Shown here: piece by piece, positions 49,147 through 58,897 of the stretch
Numbering within the stretch: the first letter of the stretch is position 1
Layout of the letters: every line of letters starts with the position of its first letter
Assembly: GCF_000931935.2 (NCBI RefSeq)
Contig: NZ_AZAC01000014.1
Location: 434,001 to 498,000, forward strand
Origin: Dethiosulfatarculus sandiegensis
Lineage (GTDB): Bacteria > Desulfobacterota > Desulfarculia > Desulfarculales > Desulfarculaceae
Direction of reading: 5' to 3'
DNA length: 64,000 bases
The notes under the pieces: model-generated
The model's database searches: none
What the model saw: only the letters and a program-made list of their open reading frames with translations
Told to the model about the DNA's origin: nothing
Made by a program: the position numbers and the translations under genes

Positions 49147-50586
49147 TTAAAACCTGTAAGCCCCGCTGCGTTCTTCAGAGAGTCCCAGCTTCTTAATACG
49201 ATAGCAAAGGCTTCTGGGGCTTATATTCAACAGCAGGGCCGCCTGGTTCTGGACCCAACCGCATTTTTCCAAGGCCCGCAGGATGGTGTTTTTCTCCACT
49301 TCCTGCAAGTCCAACAGGTCGTCGGTTTGGCCATTGGGGCTGGGCGAGGCTCCGGCCATGGGGGCGTTTTGAATCAAGTCCAGGTCTTTTGGCTCTATGG
49401 TCGGGCTTTCGCTGAACAATACGGCCCTTTCTATGGCGCTGCGCAGCTCCCTTACATTGCCTGGCCAGTTGTGAGCCAGCAGGGCCTTTTCCGCCTGGGG
49501 GGAGAGTTCCTTGGGTGTTATACTTGCCTCTTTGCAGACCTTATCCAAAAAACGCCTGGTAAGGGGCATGATGTCTTCCATTCTCTCTCTTAAAGGGGGC
49601 ACGTGCAGGGTGGCCACACCCAGGCGGTAATAAAGATCCTGCCGAAAACTTTTCTCAGCCACCGCCTGGCTCAAGTCAACGTTGGTGGCGCTTATGATGC
49701 GCACGTCAACCTCAATGGAACGGGTTGTGCCCAGGGGCTGGATCACCTGGTCTTCAATGGCCCTCAGAACCTTGGCCTGAATGGCGGACGACATATCCCC
49801 CACCTCATCCAGGAAGAGGGTGCCTCCATGGGCCTGTTGTATGCGGCCAATGCGGTTTTTGTCCGCTCCGGTGAAAGCCCCTTTTTCATGGCCAAAAAGT
49901 TCGCTTTCCAAGAGGGTCTCGGGCAGGGCCGCGCAGTTGACGGTTACCAGGGTGTGGTCCGCCCGTTTGCTGTTGGCGTGTATGGTTCCTGCGATCATGC
50001 TTTTACCGGTGCCTGTTTCTCCTGTGAGCAAAAGCGTGATATCTGAAGAGGCTATCTTGGCCGCCTGGTCTAAAAGCCTCTTCATGTTTTCGCTTTCGGC
50101 CACCAGCTTGCCGAATTTATAGATATAGGGCTGGGTGCGGCGCAGGTAATCAAAAGCGTTGCTAAGAACCGTCTCGCGCAGGGCACGGTTGATGGTGTGT
50201 TTCAGGTGTTCTATATTGATGGGTTTTTCTTGAAAATCATAGGCCCCCTGGCGCATGGCCAAAACTGCCTGATCTACTGATCCGTAACCTGTGGTGACAA
50301 TTACCGGAGTCCCCGGTATGTTTTCTTTGATATAGGTGACAACCTCCATGCCGCTTTTACCGGGCATGCGCAGGTCCGTAACCACGAGATGAAATCCCCT
50401 GTTTTTTAAAAGATCCAGGGCTTCTTCAGCACTTTGGGCTCTGGTGACGGTATGACCCTGTTCCATAAGGGCGTTTGTTATGAGTTCCCTGGTTTGCAGG
50501 TCATCGTCCACTACAAGAATGTGGTTTTTGGCGGCAGCGGTCACGGATATTGGTTCCTTTACATTATCCCCCCAGCTGTTAATCAC
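49147..50586 (-). CDS. NtrC-family sigma-54-dependent response regulator
   Basis: The 479-aa protein has a receiver domain (23-135, phospho-acceptor Asp71 in VVTDLRMPGKSG) and an AAA+ domain (about 165-395). The AAA+ domain has Walker A GETGTGKS (189-196) and the sigma-54 contact loop GAFTGA (236-241). A Fis-type helix-turn-helix lies at the C-terminus (ILRALEKCGWVQNQAALLLN). All key residues are intact. It is followed by the Tad operon and preceded by its probable kinase. Confidence 0.95.
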   Translation of the reverse strand: MINSWGDNVKEPISVTAAAKNHILVVDDDLQTRELITNALMEQGHTVTRAQSAEEALDLLKNRGFHLVVTDLRMPGKSGMEVVTYIKENIPGTPVIVTTGYGSVDQAVLAMRQGAYDFQEKPINIEHLKHTINRALRETVLSNAFDYLRRTQPYIYKFGKLVAESENMKRLLDQAAKIASSDITLLLTGETGTGKSMIAGTIHANSKRADHTLVTVNCAALPETLLESELFGHEKGAFTGADKNRIGRIQQAHGGTLFLDEVGDMSSAIQAKVLRAIEDQVIQPLGTTRSIEVDVRIISATNVDLSQAVAEKSFRQDLYYRLGVATLHVPPLRERMEDIMPLTRRFLDKVCKEASITPKELSPQAEKALLAHNWPGNVRELRSAIERAVLFSESPTIEPKDLDLIQNAPMAGASPSPNGQTDDLLDLQEVEKNTILRALEKCGWVQNQAALLLNISPRSLCYRIKKLGLSEERSGAYRF

Positions 50587-50739
50587 GAAGATGCTCAGGA
50601 AAGGAATGAAATCGTTTTCCTTTGCTACATTGGCATTTTGTTAACCTAAATATTACCTGAAAATTCTAAAAAACAACAAACTTAACTAGTTAGGTATTCT
50701 GTTCTTTTTTGGGAGCGCCTATTTTTTAAAGCTTTAGAT

Positions 50740-53229
50740 CTATTGAAAGGTGTTCTGGCTGTTCGAATTGCGGTCCAGGGCCTGGCGCACGGTTTGGGCG
50801 ATCTCCCTCATTAAAATGGGTTTTAAGGCAAAGCCCGCAAAACCCATTTCAAGAGCTCTTTTTTCGTCCATGCGTTCCTGGTAACCTGTGCAAAGCACTA
50901 CCGGCTGCTCCGGCCGGATCTGTTTTATCTGCTTTGTGAGTTCCATGCCGGTTAAGTTGGGCATGGTTTGGTCTGTTATCACCAGATCAAAACGATTCGG
51001 TTTTTCCTTGAATAATTCAAGGGCCTTTTGACTGCTGGTCATTGCGGTGACCCGATAGCCCAATCCCTCCAGGATTTCTCGTTCCAATTCCGCTACCGGG
51101 ACTTCGTCGTCCACCAAAAGTACACTTTCACTGCCCGTGGGCAAAGGAGAGTCTGAAATCGTCTGGCTGGGCAAAGCGGTTTGCCTGATAAGGGGCAGAA
51201 GCACCATAAAGGCAGATCCCCGGCCCGGCCGGCTCTCCACTTCTATACTGCCGCCATGGCCGGTGATTATGCCGTGTACAACCGCCAGGCCGAGGCCTGT
51301 ACCATCGGCCGATCCTTTGGTGGTGAAGTAGGGCTCAAAGATGCGATCCAGGAATTCCGGCTCCAGACCCGGGCCGTTATCCTTTATCGTGAGTTTTATG
51401 TATTCTCCCGGTTTTATTTGCCCCTGGGACAGGGTGCCGGCACCTTCATGTATCATCTTTGGAGTGGGTGCGCTGATGCTTATCAGCTCAAGGGATACGG
51501 TAAGCACACCGCCCGTGGATTCCATGGCTTGCGCCGCGTTGGTGCAGAGGTTTAAAAGCACCTGATGGATTTGGGTCGGATCGGCCATGACCATGCTGTA
51601 GTCGGCTTTGATCTCTTGAACTATCTCTATGGTGCTCGGCAGGCTGGCCCGTAAAAGTTTTAAAGCCTCTTTTATAACCAGGCTCAGTTCAATGGGTTTG
51701 CGTTCCTGGGTGCTCCTGCGGCTGAAGGTGAGGATCTGGCGCACCACTGCCTTGGCCCTTTTACCGGCTGTCAAAACTTGGTCCAGGTTTTGGACTACAT
51801 CAGGAGATCCTTGTGCTTTTTTCTGGGCCAGCTCGGTGTAACCCAAAATTGAGGTGAGTATATTGTTGAAATCATGGGCTATACCACCCGCAAGGGTGCC
51901 GATGGCTTCCATTTTTTGAGCCTGACGAAGCTGGTTTTCCAGACGGATGCGTTTGGTTATATCCCTGCCTACGCTCAAAAAGGCCTTCTGCCCCAGGTAA
52001 GTCACGGGCCGTACATGGATTTCAGTGGCTCTAAGCTTGCCCCCCCTGGCTTTGAATTCAACCTCTTTTACGGCCTTGCCCTTTTGGGCGATTGATTTTC
52101 TGACATCTTCGCGGAAGCCCGGGGCATTATAAACCGGCACAACCTGCCCCACATTCATGCCTAACAGGACCTCCCTGGTAAAGCCCAGGGATTCCGCGGC
52201 AACCTGGTTCACCTCCAGGAAATTGCCCTGATGGTCATGAATGGTGACTATGTCGCCCACTCCCTTGAACAGGGTTTGGTAGCGTTTCAGTTCATCTGCC
52301 TTTTTAAGCTGAACCAGCATGGTGTCCAGGGAATTTGAGAGCTGCTCAAGCTCTGTAATGCCGCTCGGCATTATACCCAGCCCGCTCGCCTGCTCTCCCC
52401 TGGCTATGGCCAAGGCTTTGAGGGATAGTTTTTTTAGAGGTGAGGACAGTTTGTGGCTTATGACCAGTGAGACTAAAATAGAGATCAAAAGCACCCCGCC
52501 GGTTGCCAGGGAAACCAGCAGAAAAATTCTGGTCTGGCTTTTTTTATATTCGCTTAAACCCGCCAGAAAAAAGAGCCCCGGATGTGCGCCGGGCAGCCCC
52601 ACCGGGGTTGAATACAAGGAGGTGTTGATTTTTTCCCCGGTATAGATATCCAGGTATTCTCCGGCAATGCTTAAGCCCACCGCCCCTTTGGTGTGGCTCA
52701 TGGGTGGGGCCATCAGCCTTAAAAGACATGCCGCCGCACCCAAGGTCTCGTTTTTTCTTTTTATGGGAAGGCTCATTCCCAGGGAAAAACCACGCCCCGG
52801 GTTTTTTATGAGCCCCTCTGTATGAGGGGCCGCGGCCAAGAGCGCCTTGATCGTCGACTGATTGAAGTCTCCTTGATCGGATTTGAAGATGATGTTTTGG
52901 TTTTTGTCGGTCACAAAGAAGATGATGGCCTTATTGGTGCTGCCCATCTGAGCCAGACGTTCCTTGAGCTGTTGATGGACGCCCAGCATCAGGGTCACCC
53001 GGATCGTGTTGTCCAGGGAGAGTTCCCTTAGCCGACTGGCGGCAAGGTTCATCAGGTGATCATAGCGCTGGGCCGCGGCCTCGGCTTGGGCCTGAACCCG
53101 GTTTTGAAATTCCCTCTTCAGCTGGGTGGCAAGCCCCAGGTAGATAAGCCCCGCCATAACCAAGGTGGCGCAGATTACAAGACTGCTTACAGTAAGGCTG
53201 ATGTAGGTAAAAAGGCTTTTATTGCCCAT
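50740..53229 (-). CDS. hybrid sensor histidine kinase (periplasmic sensor, HAMP, PAS, HisKA, HATPase, REC)
   Basis: The 829-aa membrane kinase has membrane helices at about 10-32 and 235-258 flanking a periplasmic sensor. A HAMP-like linker (259-310) and a PAS domain (315-430) follow. The dimerisation/phospho-acceptor helix is GGIAHDFNNILTSILGYTEL (His452). The ATPase domain carries NAAQAME, DNGPGLEPEF and GTGLGLAVVHG. The C-terminal receiver has DLVITDQTMPN. Its ATG overlaps the stop codon of the upstream binding-protein gene, so both are co-translated. Confidence 0.93.
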   Translation of the reverse strand: MGNKSLFTYISLTVSSLVICATLVMAGLIYLGLATQLKREFQNRVQAQAEAAAQRYDHLMNLAASRLRELSLDNTIRVTLMLGVHQQLKERLAQMGSTNKAIIFFVTDKNQNIIFKSDQGDFNQSTIKALLAAAPHTEGLIKNPGRGFSLGMSLPIKRKNETLGAAACLLRLMAPPMSHTKGAVGLSIAGEYLDIYTGEKINTSLYSTPVGLPGAHPGLFFLAGLSEYKKSQTRIFLLVSLATGGVLLISILVSLVISHKLSSPLKKLSLKALAIARGEQASGLGIMPSGITELEQLSNSLDTMLVQLKKADELKRYQTLFKGVGDIVTIHDHQGNFLEVNQVAAESLGFTREVLLGMNVGQVVPVYNAPGFREDVRKSIAQKGKAVKEVEFKARGGKLRATEIHVRPVTYLGQKAFLSVGRDITKRIRLENQLRQAQKMEAIGTLAGGIAHDFNNILTSILGYTELAQKKAQGSPDVVQNLDQVLTAGKRAKAVVRQILTFSRRSTQERKPIELSLVIKEALKLLRASLPSTIEIVQEIKADYSMVMADPTQIHQVLLNLCTNAAQAMESTGGVLTVSLELISISAPTPKMIHEGAGTLSQGQIKPGEYIKLTIKDNGPGLEPEFLDRIFEPYFTTKGSADGTGLGLAVVHGIITGHGGSIEVESRPGRGSAFMVLLPLIRQTALPSQTISDSPLPTGSESVLLVDDEVPVAELEREILEGLGYRVTAMTSSQKALELFKEKPNRFDLVITDQTMPNLTGMELTKQIKQIRPEQPVVLCTGYQERMDEKRALEMGFAGFALKPILMREIAQTVRQALDRNSNSQNTFQ

Positions 53230-54401
53230 CAGTGATTCACCTTGGATTTAAGGGGATATATTTCGTCCGTGGCCAGCAGGATATCTCTGGGGATTTTAAT
53301 CTTAAGCTCTTCGGCCCTTTTTAGGTTAAAGACAAGCGCCACCCGGTCCGCCTCCATGATCGACAATCCGGCCGGCGGCTCGCCTTCCAGTATACGGGCG
53401 GCCAGGTGTCCGGCCTGTCGGCCCATGGCTTGGAAATCAACTGAAGCCCCGCCAAACAATCCCAGGCGGATAAATTCATAATTGGGCCCAGTGGCGGGCT
53501 TTTTCATGTGGCCTGTGGTCCATTCAATGATTTCCGTTGCGCTAAAAACTTCTCCCTTTTGATTATTTAAGCCTAATGCGGCAAGGTAACAAGCACTTAT
53601 TTCAGGGTCTTGGGCTGCATTTTTTATCTCTTGGGTGTACTCCTCCCAGGAATACACCGTCTTCATCAATATTCGGTAATCGCCCTTTTCCTCACTACTG
53701 CCGCTTGACTCCTTCAGCGATTTGACTGTTCCGGGCTTGGCGTCTCCTTGCCTGCCGATCATTTTATCCGAATCAAAAAAACCATGGAACAACTCAGATT
53801 TGATCTGTTTGGCCACCGCGGCTCCGGTGGGTGTGGAGTCTGTGATGATCAATATGGTGTCCAATTTTATTATACGGTTTAAAACCTTAAGGGATTCCTT
53901 AATGTGCAGCTTTTCATAGACTCCGGTTACATTGTGCCCGGGATGCGCCCTGGAGTCCAAATATTGTTGAAAACGGTTGTAATATTCGGGCTGTTGATTC
54001 ATGCCGCTGAAAACAACCGGTAGGCCCTCTGCAGACAATCCGAGCCCCACCAGGCTGAAGGCGTTGTCGTCTATGGTTATTAACAGGTCCGGCTTGAAAT
54101 CTTTTATCTTTTTTCGGGCGATCTTTGCCTGCCCGGCCATTTGGGCCGGGGTGCGATTGGCCCTTTTTGTCTCCATGTAATAGGTTTCCAGGGCAAGGTT
54201 TGCGGGGCTCTCCCAACCTGCTTTTTTAAGGGCTTCCAAAATGCCCAGATGCTGAGGGGAGCCGCATATATGGCCTTTGTCATAGCTGTGCAGGATAAAT
54301 ACCCGCATGGGCAAGACCGGCTTGGCATGGGCAGTCAGGTTCGATGCAGGCAACAGGAAAAGTAGACAGATAAAACAGAATTGAAATAGGATTCTTTTCA
54401 T
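53229..54401 (-). CDS. periplasmic binding protein of the ABC_sub_bind type, sensor partner
   Basis: The 390-aa protein has a signal peptide (cleavage near LTAHAKP) and a two-lobed fold with LPMRVFILHSYDKGHICGSP, then DLLITIDDNAFSLVGLGLSA and LPVVFSGMNQ (PF04392-like). No transporter genes are near. It overlaps the kinase gene by one base. It probably presents a ligand to the sensor domain of that kinase, as in other binding-protein-dependent kinases (inference). Confidence 0.82.
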   Translation of the reverse strand: MKRILFQFCFICLLFLLPASNLTAHAKPVLPMRVFILHSYDKGHICGSPQHLGILEALKKAGWESPANLALETYYMETKRANRTPAQMAGQAKIARKKIKDFKPDLLITIDDNAFSLVGLGLSAEGLPVVFSGMNQQPEYYNRFQQYLDSRAHPGHNVTGVYEKLHIKESLKVLNRIIKLDTILIITDSTPTGAAVAKQIKSELFHGFFDSDKMIGRQGDAKPGTVKSLKESSGSSEEKGDYRILMKTVYSWEEYTQEIKNAAQDPEISACYLAALGLNNQKGEVFSATEIIEWTTGHMKKPATGPNYEFIRLGLFGGASVDFQAMGRQAGHLAARILEGEPPAGLSIMEADRVALVFNLKRAEELKIKIPRDILLATDEIYPLKSKVNH

Positions 54402-54630
54402 AGCCTGTTGACACCTCTGAAATTGTAAATCTCATTTTTTACCTGCTTAAGAAAGAAATATACCAGCGGAGATGGTTTTTGTTGCGCATGCTTTTTAGTG
54501 AAATTGGATAATTGTGGATTGAAGTGGAATAGAGATGATGTCAGAGGCTTGGCCTTCATTGCCGCTTGCCGGGTGAAAGGCTTTTGATTCTGGGCCGGAG
54601 GGTGCTTGGCGCCTCTCCGGCCCCTCATTT

Positions 54631-55053
54631 CTAAAGTTTAATTTCTCCGAGGCCCTTTTCTTCCAGCACTTGATTGTAGATTTTTGAAATCCCTTTTAAA
54701 AGCGGGGCAAGCTTAAGAAGCTTGGAGGTGCTGCCCTTGGCCTTGAGCTTGCCGGTGGCCATGGCCATCATGGGGTTGAGCTTGTTTGACCAGGCCTGGT
54801 GGGCAATGTCCAGGCTGTTTATCATCTCAACATCCGGTTTATCCTCGGGCTTCCCCTGAGCCACTTCATAGGCCCCGCCTCTGGTATCCACATAAAAGTA
54901 AAGATCAGGCCCGTCTTGGGTGTAGTTGAAACCGGCCAACATCATAAGATCGTCCAGGGCTTTTTCAGCCTCCGGATCCTGGGGCAGCCTTCTAAAGGTT
55001 TCCACAAAAACCTCCATGGCCAGTTTTTGGTCTTTGAAATATTTAGAACCCAT
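54631..55053 (-). CDS. SCP2 sterol-transfer-domain protein
   Basis: The 140-aa protein has the pattern of small bacterial SCP2-like lipid carriers. It has a helical N-terminus (LAMEVFVETFRRLPQDPEAE), strands PDLYFYVDTRGGAYEV, and the typical late NPMMAMATGKLKAKGSTSKL. It may bind fatty acyl chains. It lies downstream of the dehydrogenase fusion gene on the same strand with a 49-bp gap, so both may deal with the same aldehyde or lipid. Confidence 0.72.
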   Translation of the reverse strand: MGSKYFKDQKLAMEVFVETFRRLPQDPEAEKALDDLMMLAGFNYTQDGPDLYFYVDTRGGAYEVAQGKPEDKPDVEMINSLDIAHQAWSNKLNPMMAMATGKLKAKGSTSKLLKLAPLLKGISKIYNQVLEEKGLGEIKL

Positions 55054-55102
55054 TTATTCCTCCCTTTAAGCTTGGTTTTTTGAAGGTGATCCGCATTGCG
55101 CC

Positions 55103-57763
55103 TCAGTAGGCTTTTTCCAAAAGATCCATTACCAGGCCGGGATCAGTCACCGGTCTTGGGTTGAATATGCAAACCGGGTCTGCGACTGCGTGCAGGGCGC
55201 AGTCATAAAGCGCCTCTTGGGGCACGCCCAATTGACTGAGCCTGGTGGGATGGCCGCAGGCCTGCATCAATTCCTCGACTTTGTTTGCCGCTTCCTCACC
55301 GGCCTGTCCCGGTTCAAGGCCTTCCACTCCAATGCCTAAGGCCCTGGCGATCGCCTTTAAGGGGCCATCGGCGTGCTCGGCATTAAAACGCATGACAACA
55401 GGTAAAAATACACCGCAGGCAGTTCCGTGGGGTATTTCATGCAAGGCTCCCACTGTGTGGGCCAGGGCATGGGCCAGGGCCACCTGGGCTATGCAGAATG
55501 CCCAGCCGGCCATGGCGGCCGCGACCTGAAGATTCAAACGGGCTTCTTTGTCTTGCGGGTTTTTCATTACCAAGGGCAGGTTTTGGTTTATAAGGTTGAT
55601 TGCGGCCAGGGCCTGGCCATCGCAGACCGGGTTTGATTTAAGGCTCATCATGGCCTCGGCCGCATGGGTGAGGGCATCCATGGCTGTGGAGGCGGTGAGC
55701 CCCGGCGGCAGGCTTAAGGTCAAGTCAGGGTCCAGCACCGCTGTTTGGGGGAAGAGGTGGTTGTCGGCCAGGTACACTTTTCTGTGGACCTTTTGGTTTT
55801 TGATGACCGCAACGTTGGTCACCTCGCTGCCGGTGCCGCTGGTGGTGGGAATGGCCAGGTGGGGAAGCCCTGCCTTTGTGAGGCGGTTTATGGCTATATG
55901 GTCTGTTGCCTTTCCCCCGTGTTCAAGCACCACGGAAACGGCCTTGGCCGTGTCCATGACGCTGCCCCCGCCAAGGCTGACTATGAGGTCAGCTCCTGCC
56001 CGGCGGGCAGCCAGGGCGGCTGTGTCTACTGTCTCAAAGCTTGAATCAGTGGGCACATCTGTGAATGATCCCACCCAAAAATCACCGAGCGCCTTTTCAG
56101 CCCGGGCCAGAAGACCGGCCGCGGCCACTCCCTGATCACTTATCACAAAGGCCTTTTGGCAACTTAAGAGCCCCACTTCCGTATTAAGTGAGTTAAGGGC
56201 TCCGTGCCCTGCATTCAGTTTGGTGGGGCCGATATACTGAAAACTTTTGCTTTTGGGATAGGAGAACATCATCTGGAAACCCAGTTTGTTTTCCTGATCC
56301 CCTTCGCTTGAGATGTGTATGCGCTTGGTCTGGGTGTATTCGGCCAGACCCTCCTGCCCCAGTTCCCGGCCAATGCCGGACTCTTTGTAACCGCCAAAGG
56401 GGCAGTAGTCGCCAAAAGCGTGGTAATCGTTTATCCACATGGTGCCGGTCTTGATATTCCGGGCCAGCTCCTGGGCCCTTTTCATGTCCCTGGTCCAGAT
56501 ACCCCCGGCCAGGCCGTAGATTGAGTCGTTGGCCAGTCCGGCTGCCTGTTCGTCATTTTCAAAGCGGATCACACAGGCCACCGGGCCGAAGATTTCTTCC
56601 TGGGCCAAGCGGGATTTGTTATCCACATCGGTAAATATCGTGGGTTTGTAATAAAAGCCCTCTTGGAACATGAAGCCTTCGGGCCTTTCTCCGCCGCAAA
56701 GCAAGTTGAACCCTTTTTCCAGGCCCAGCTTTACATAGGATTCCGTGGTGCCCCTTTGCTCGGCGCTGACCAAGGGCCCCATCTGGCTTTCCGGGTCCAG
56801 TTGATAGGCGATTTTCACCCCGGAAACCCGTTTTTTCAGTTTTGCGATAACCTTATCGTAGACTGCGTCATGTACCAGGATGCGGGTGCCTGATTCGCAG
56901 ATTTGGCCTGTGTGGAAAAAGGTGCCAAAAAGCACTCCGTCCACTGCCAGGTCAAGGTCCGCGTCATCTAAGATGATATTGGCGCTTTTGCCTCCCAGCT
57001 CCAGGGTTACTTTTTTTATTCCTTTAGCGGCCTGGGTCATGATTTCCCTGCCCACTTCGGTGGAGCCGGTAAAGGCGATTTTATCCACCTCGGGATGGGT
57101 CGCCAAGGTTTTGCCCAGGACCCCGCCGGGGCCGGTTATGATATTCACCACGCCTTTGGGTATGGAGCTTTCCGCCACTGCCTCGGCCAGGACCAGGGCC
57201 GAGATCGGGGTGTTGCTGGCCGGTTTCAAGACCACGGTGTTGCCCATGATAATGGCCTGGCCTATTTTCCAAAGGGCCATGGTAAGGGGAAAGTTCCAGG
57301 GCACAATACCCACAGTCACTCCAATGGGCTCCCTGACAATATAGTTGCGGCCCGGGAAAAAAGGATTTCCCGAGACAGGTATCTCTTCCTGCCAGGGGAA
57401 TGAACCGGCCGCATATTGGGCCAGGTTGCGCAGCATTTGGGAGCCTAAAAAGACCTCTGTTTTGGTGCGGTTTATGATCCCACCGGAGTCCATGGACTCC
57501 AGTATGGAGAGCCTCACTGCATGAGTCATCATACGGTCTGCAAAATCCATCACCAGTCTTGAACGGTCAGGGGGCTTTAACCCGCTCCAGTCTCCTTTGT
57601 CAAAGGCTTCTCTGGCTGCGGATATTGCCTGGTTCGCCTCATCTTCTCCGGCCCGGGCCACAGTGGCGATTGCCTCGCCCGTACCCGGATCCAGGGTCTC
57701 AAAGGTGCGGCCGTCGCCCGGGTCTACAAACTCGCCCCCAATAAATAACCTGTAATGGTCCAT
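55103..57763 (-). CDS. fused NAD-dependent aldehyde dehydrogenase and iron-type alcohol dehydrogenase
   Basis: The protein of about 886 aa starts at MDHYRLFIGG. Residues of about 1-490 are a classical aldehyde dehydrogenase: WNFPLTMALWKIG, the Glu motif TLELGGKSANIIL, the Cys motif GQICESGTRI and PFGGYKESGIGRELG. Residues of about 510-886 are a group III Fe-alcohol dehydrogenase: SLGGGSVMDTAKAV, DALTHAAEAMM, and the iron-ligand region HALAHTVGALHEIPHG. This is not the AdhE type, whose N-terminal part is CoA-acylating. It could oxidise an alcohol through the aldehyde to the acid, or run in reverse, within one protein. Confidence 0.88.
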   Translation of the reverse strand: MDHYRLFIGGEFVDPGDGRTFETLDPGTGEAIATVARAGEDEANQAISAAREAFDKGDWSGLKPPDRSRLVMDFADRMMTHAVRLSILESMDSGGIINRTKTEVFLGSQMLRNLAQYAAGSFPWQEEIPVSGNPFFPGRNYIVREPIGVTVGIVPWNFPLTMALWKIGQAIIMGNTVVLKPASNTPISALVLAEAVAESSIPKGVVNIITGPGGVLGKTLATHPEVDKIAFTGSTEVGREIMTQAAKGIKKVTLELGGKSANIILDDADLDLAVDGVLFGTFFHTGQICESGTRILVHDAVYDKVIAKLKKRVSGVKIAYQLDPESQMGPLVSAEQRGTTESYVKLGLEKGFNLLCGGERPEGFMFQEGFYYKPTIFTDVDNKSRLAQEEIFGPVACVIRFENDEQAAGLANDSIYGLAGGIWTRDMKRAQELARNIKTGTMWINDYHAFGDYCPFGGYKESGIGRELGQEGLAEYTQTKRIHISSEGDQENKLGFQMMFSYPKSKSFQYIGPTKLNAGHGALNSLNTEVGLLSCQKAFVISDQGVAAAGLLARAEKALGDFWVGSFTDVPTDSSFETVDTAALAARRAGADLIVSLGGGSVMDTAKAVSVVLEHGGKATDHIAINRLTKAGLPHLAIPTTSGTGSEVTNVAVIKNQKVHRKVYLADNHLFPQTAVLDPDLTLSLPPGLTASTAMDALTHAAEAMMSLKSNPVCDGQALAAINLINQNLPLVMKNPQDKEARLNLQVAAAMAGWAFCIAQVALAHALAHTVGALHEIPHGTACGVFLPVVMRFNAEHADGPLKAIARALGIGVEGLEPGQAGEEAANKVEELMQACGHPTRLSQLGVPQEALYDCALHAVADPVCIFNPRPVTDPGLVMDLLEKAY

Positions 57764-58248
57764 GGTCTTCCCTCTAAAAGGCTGGTGTTTTTGATTGGGC
57801 AAAACTTACCCATTAGATAATGAATCACGGTTCAGGGTCAAGATAATAACCATGGGGTTAATTGTTTATTAGGGCTGTCGCACGGCAGAAATAAATATTG
57901 TGCCGTTAATATAAATAGTTGGGATGTGTTGCCGTTTTCAGTTCAAAAGGCCTCAAGCGGGCCATGTACACACCTCCCCAATGCTGCCTTATTTTCGGGG
58001 ACCGATGGCCCGTCAGGTTGCGGCTGAACAAAGCGAGAGAAGTAATCGTACATTGCTCAGCAATCGACCGGGGTTGTGCTTTTCCCCCACCCTGTTATGA
58101 TGAATATAATACAAAATCAGGGGAGCCAAAATCGCCTGATGATCAGGGGCTTTTTGCTAAAGCCCATTTTCGTGATGCCAATCGGCGGTTTTGTTTTTAT
58201 GCCTGATTTGAAGATTCAAAATTTAAAGACTTCCATGGGAGGTATGTA
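57764..58248. other. divergent intergenic region
   Basis: The gap holds a terminator-like hairpin GGGCTTT/AAAGCCC (58147-58165) followed by ATTTT. This lies 80 bp before the nitroreductase gene and could end a short leader or small RNA. A 95-codon frame (57919-58206) crosses it without domain or ribosome site. Promoters for the fusion gene and the nitroreductase must lie here, but no box stands out. Confidence 0.4.
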
Positions 58249-58791
58249 ATGTCCGGTTTAATGGAACATCTCAAGAATAGGCGCAGTGTGCGCAAGTTCG
58301 AGGACACCCCGGTGAGCCAGGAACAGCTTGACCAGATTTTGGAAGCGGTGCGCTGGTCGCCTTCCTGGGCCAACACCCAGTGCTGGGAAATCGTGGTAGT
58401 GAAAGACCCCGAGCAAAGGCAAAAGCTTCAGGAGACCATGGGTAAAGGCAATCCATCCACCAAGGCTATTGTCACCGCTCCTTTACTTTTGGCTGTCTGC
58501 GGCAAGCTTGAGAGTTCGGGTTATTACAAAGAAAAGGTAACCACCAAGTTTGGCGACTGGTTCATGTTTGACCTGGGCATTGCCACCCAAAGCATTTCTC
58601 TGGCCTGCGAAGCCCTGGGGCTGGGCTCTGTAGTGGTCGGCCTGTTTGACCAGCAAAAAGCCGCCGAGGTGGTTAAGCTGCCCCAGGGCTATGAACTGGT
58701 GACCTTGATGCCCATCGGCGTGCCCGCCCAGGATCCCAAGCCGCCAAAGAGAAGAGAAATCGCGGAGTTCATCCATACCGACGTTTTCTAG
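58249..58791 (+). CDS. nitroreductase-family FMN oxidoreductase
   Basis: The 180-aa protein starts behind GGGAGGTA. The family start is clear: LKNRRSVRKFEDTPVSQEQL, then ILEAVRWSPSWANTQCWEIV for FMN phosphate binding. Later it has DLGIATQSISLACEALGLGS. Proteins of this family reduce nitro compounds, quinones or flavins with NAD(P)H. The substrate is unknown. The gene stands alone before a strong terminator. Confidence 0.88.
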   Translation: MSGLMEHLKNRRSVRKFEDTPVSQEQLDQILEAVRWSPSWANTQCWEIVVVKDPEQRQKLQETMGKGNPSTKAIVTAPLLLAVCGKLESSGYYKEKVTTKFGDWFMFDLGIATQSISLACEALGLGSVVVGLFDQQKAAEVVKLPQGYELVTLMPIGVPAQDPKPPKRREIAEFIHTDVF

Positions 58792-58853
58792 GGTAGTTTT
58801 TTCTTAGTGTTTAAGTGATTACTTAAATCTTTACTTAAAGCTTTCCAAAGAAT

Positions 58854-58897
58854 AAAGATCCGGTCCGGAACTATTCCGGACCGGATCTTTATTATTA
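58854..58897 (+). terminator. strong terminator after the nitroreductase gene
   Basis: AAAGATCCGGTCCGGAA (58854-58870) and TTCCGGACCGGATCTTT (58874-58890) are perfectly complementary over 17 bp. The loop CTA has three bases. ATTATTATTT follows. Confidence 0.92.

Noticed and set aside
57919-58206. 95-codon plus-strand frame
   Set aside because: No ribosome site or domain. It spans a probable promoter region and a terminator-like hairpin.
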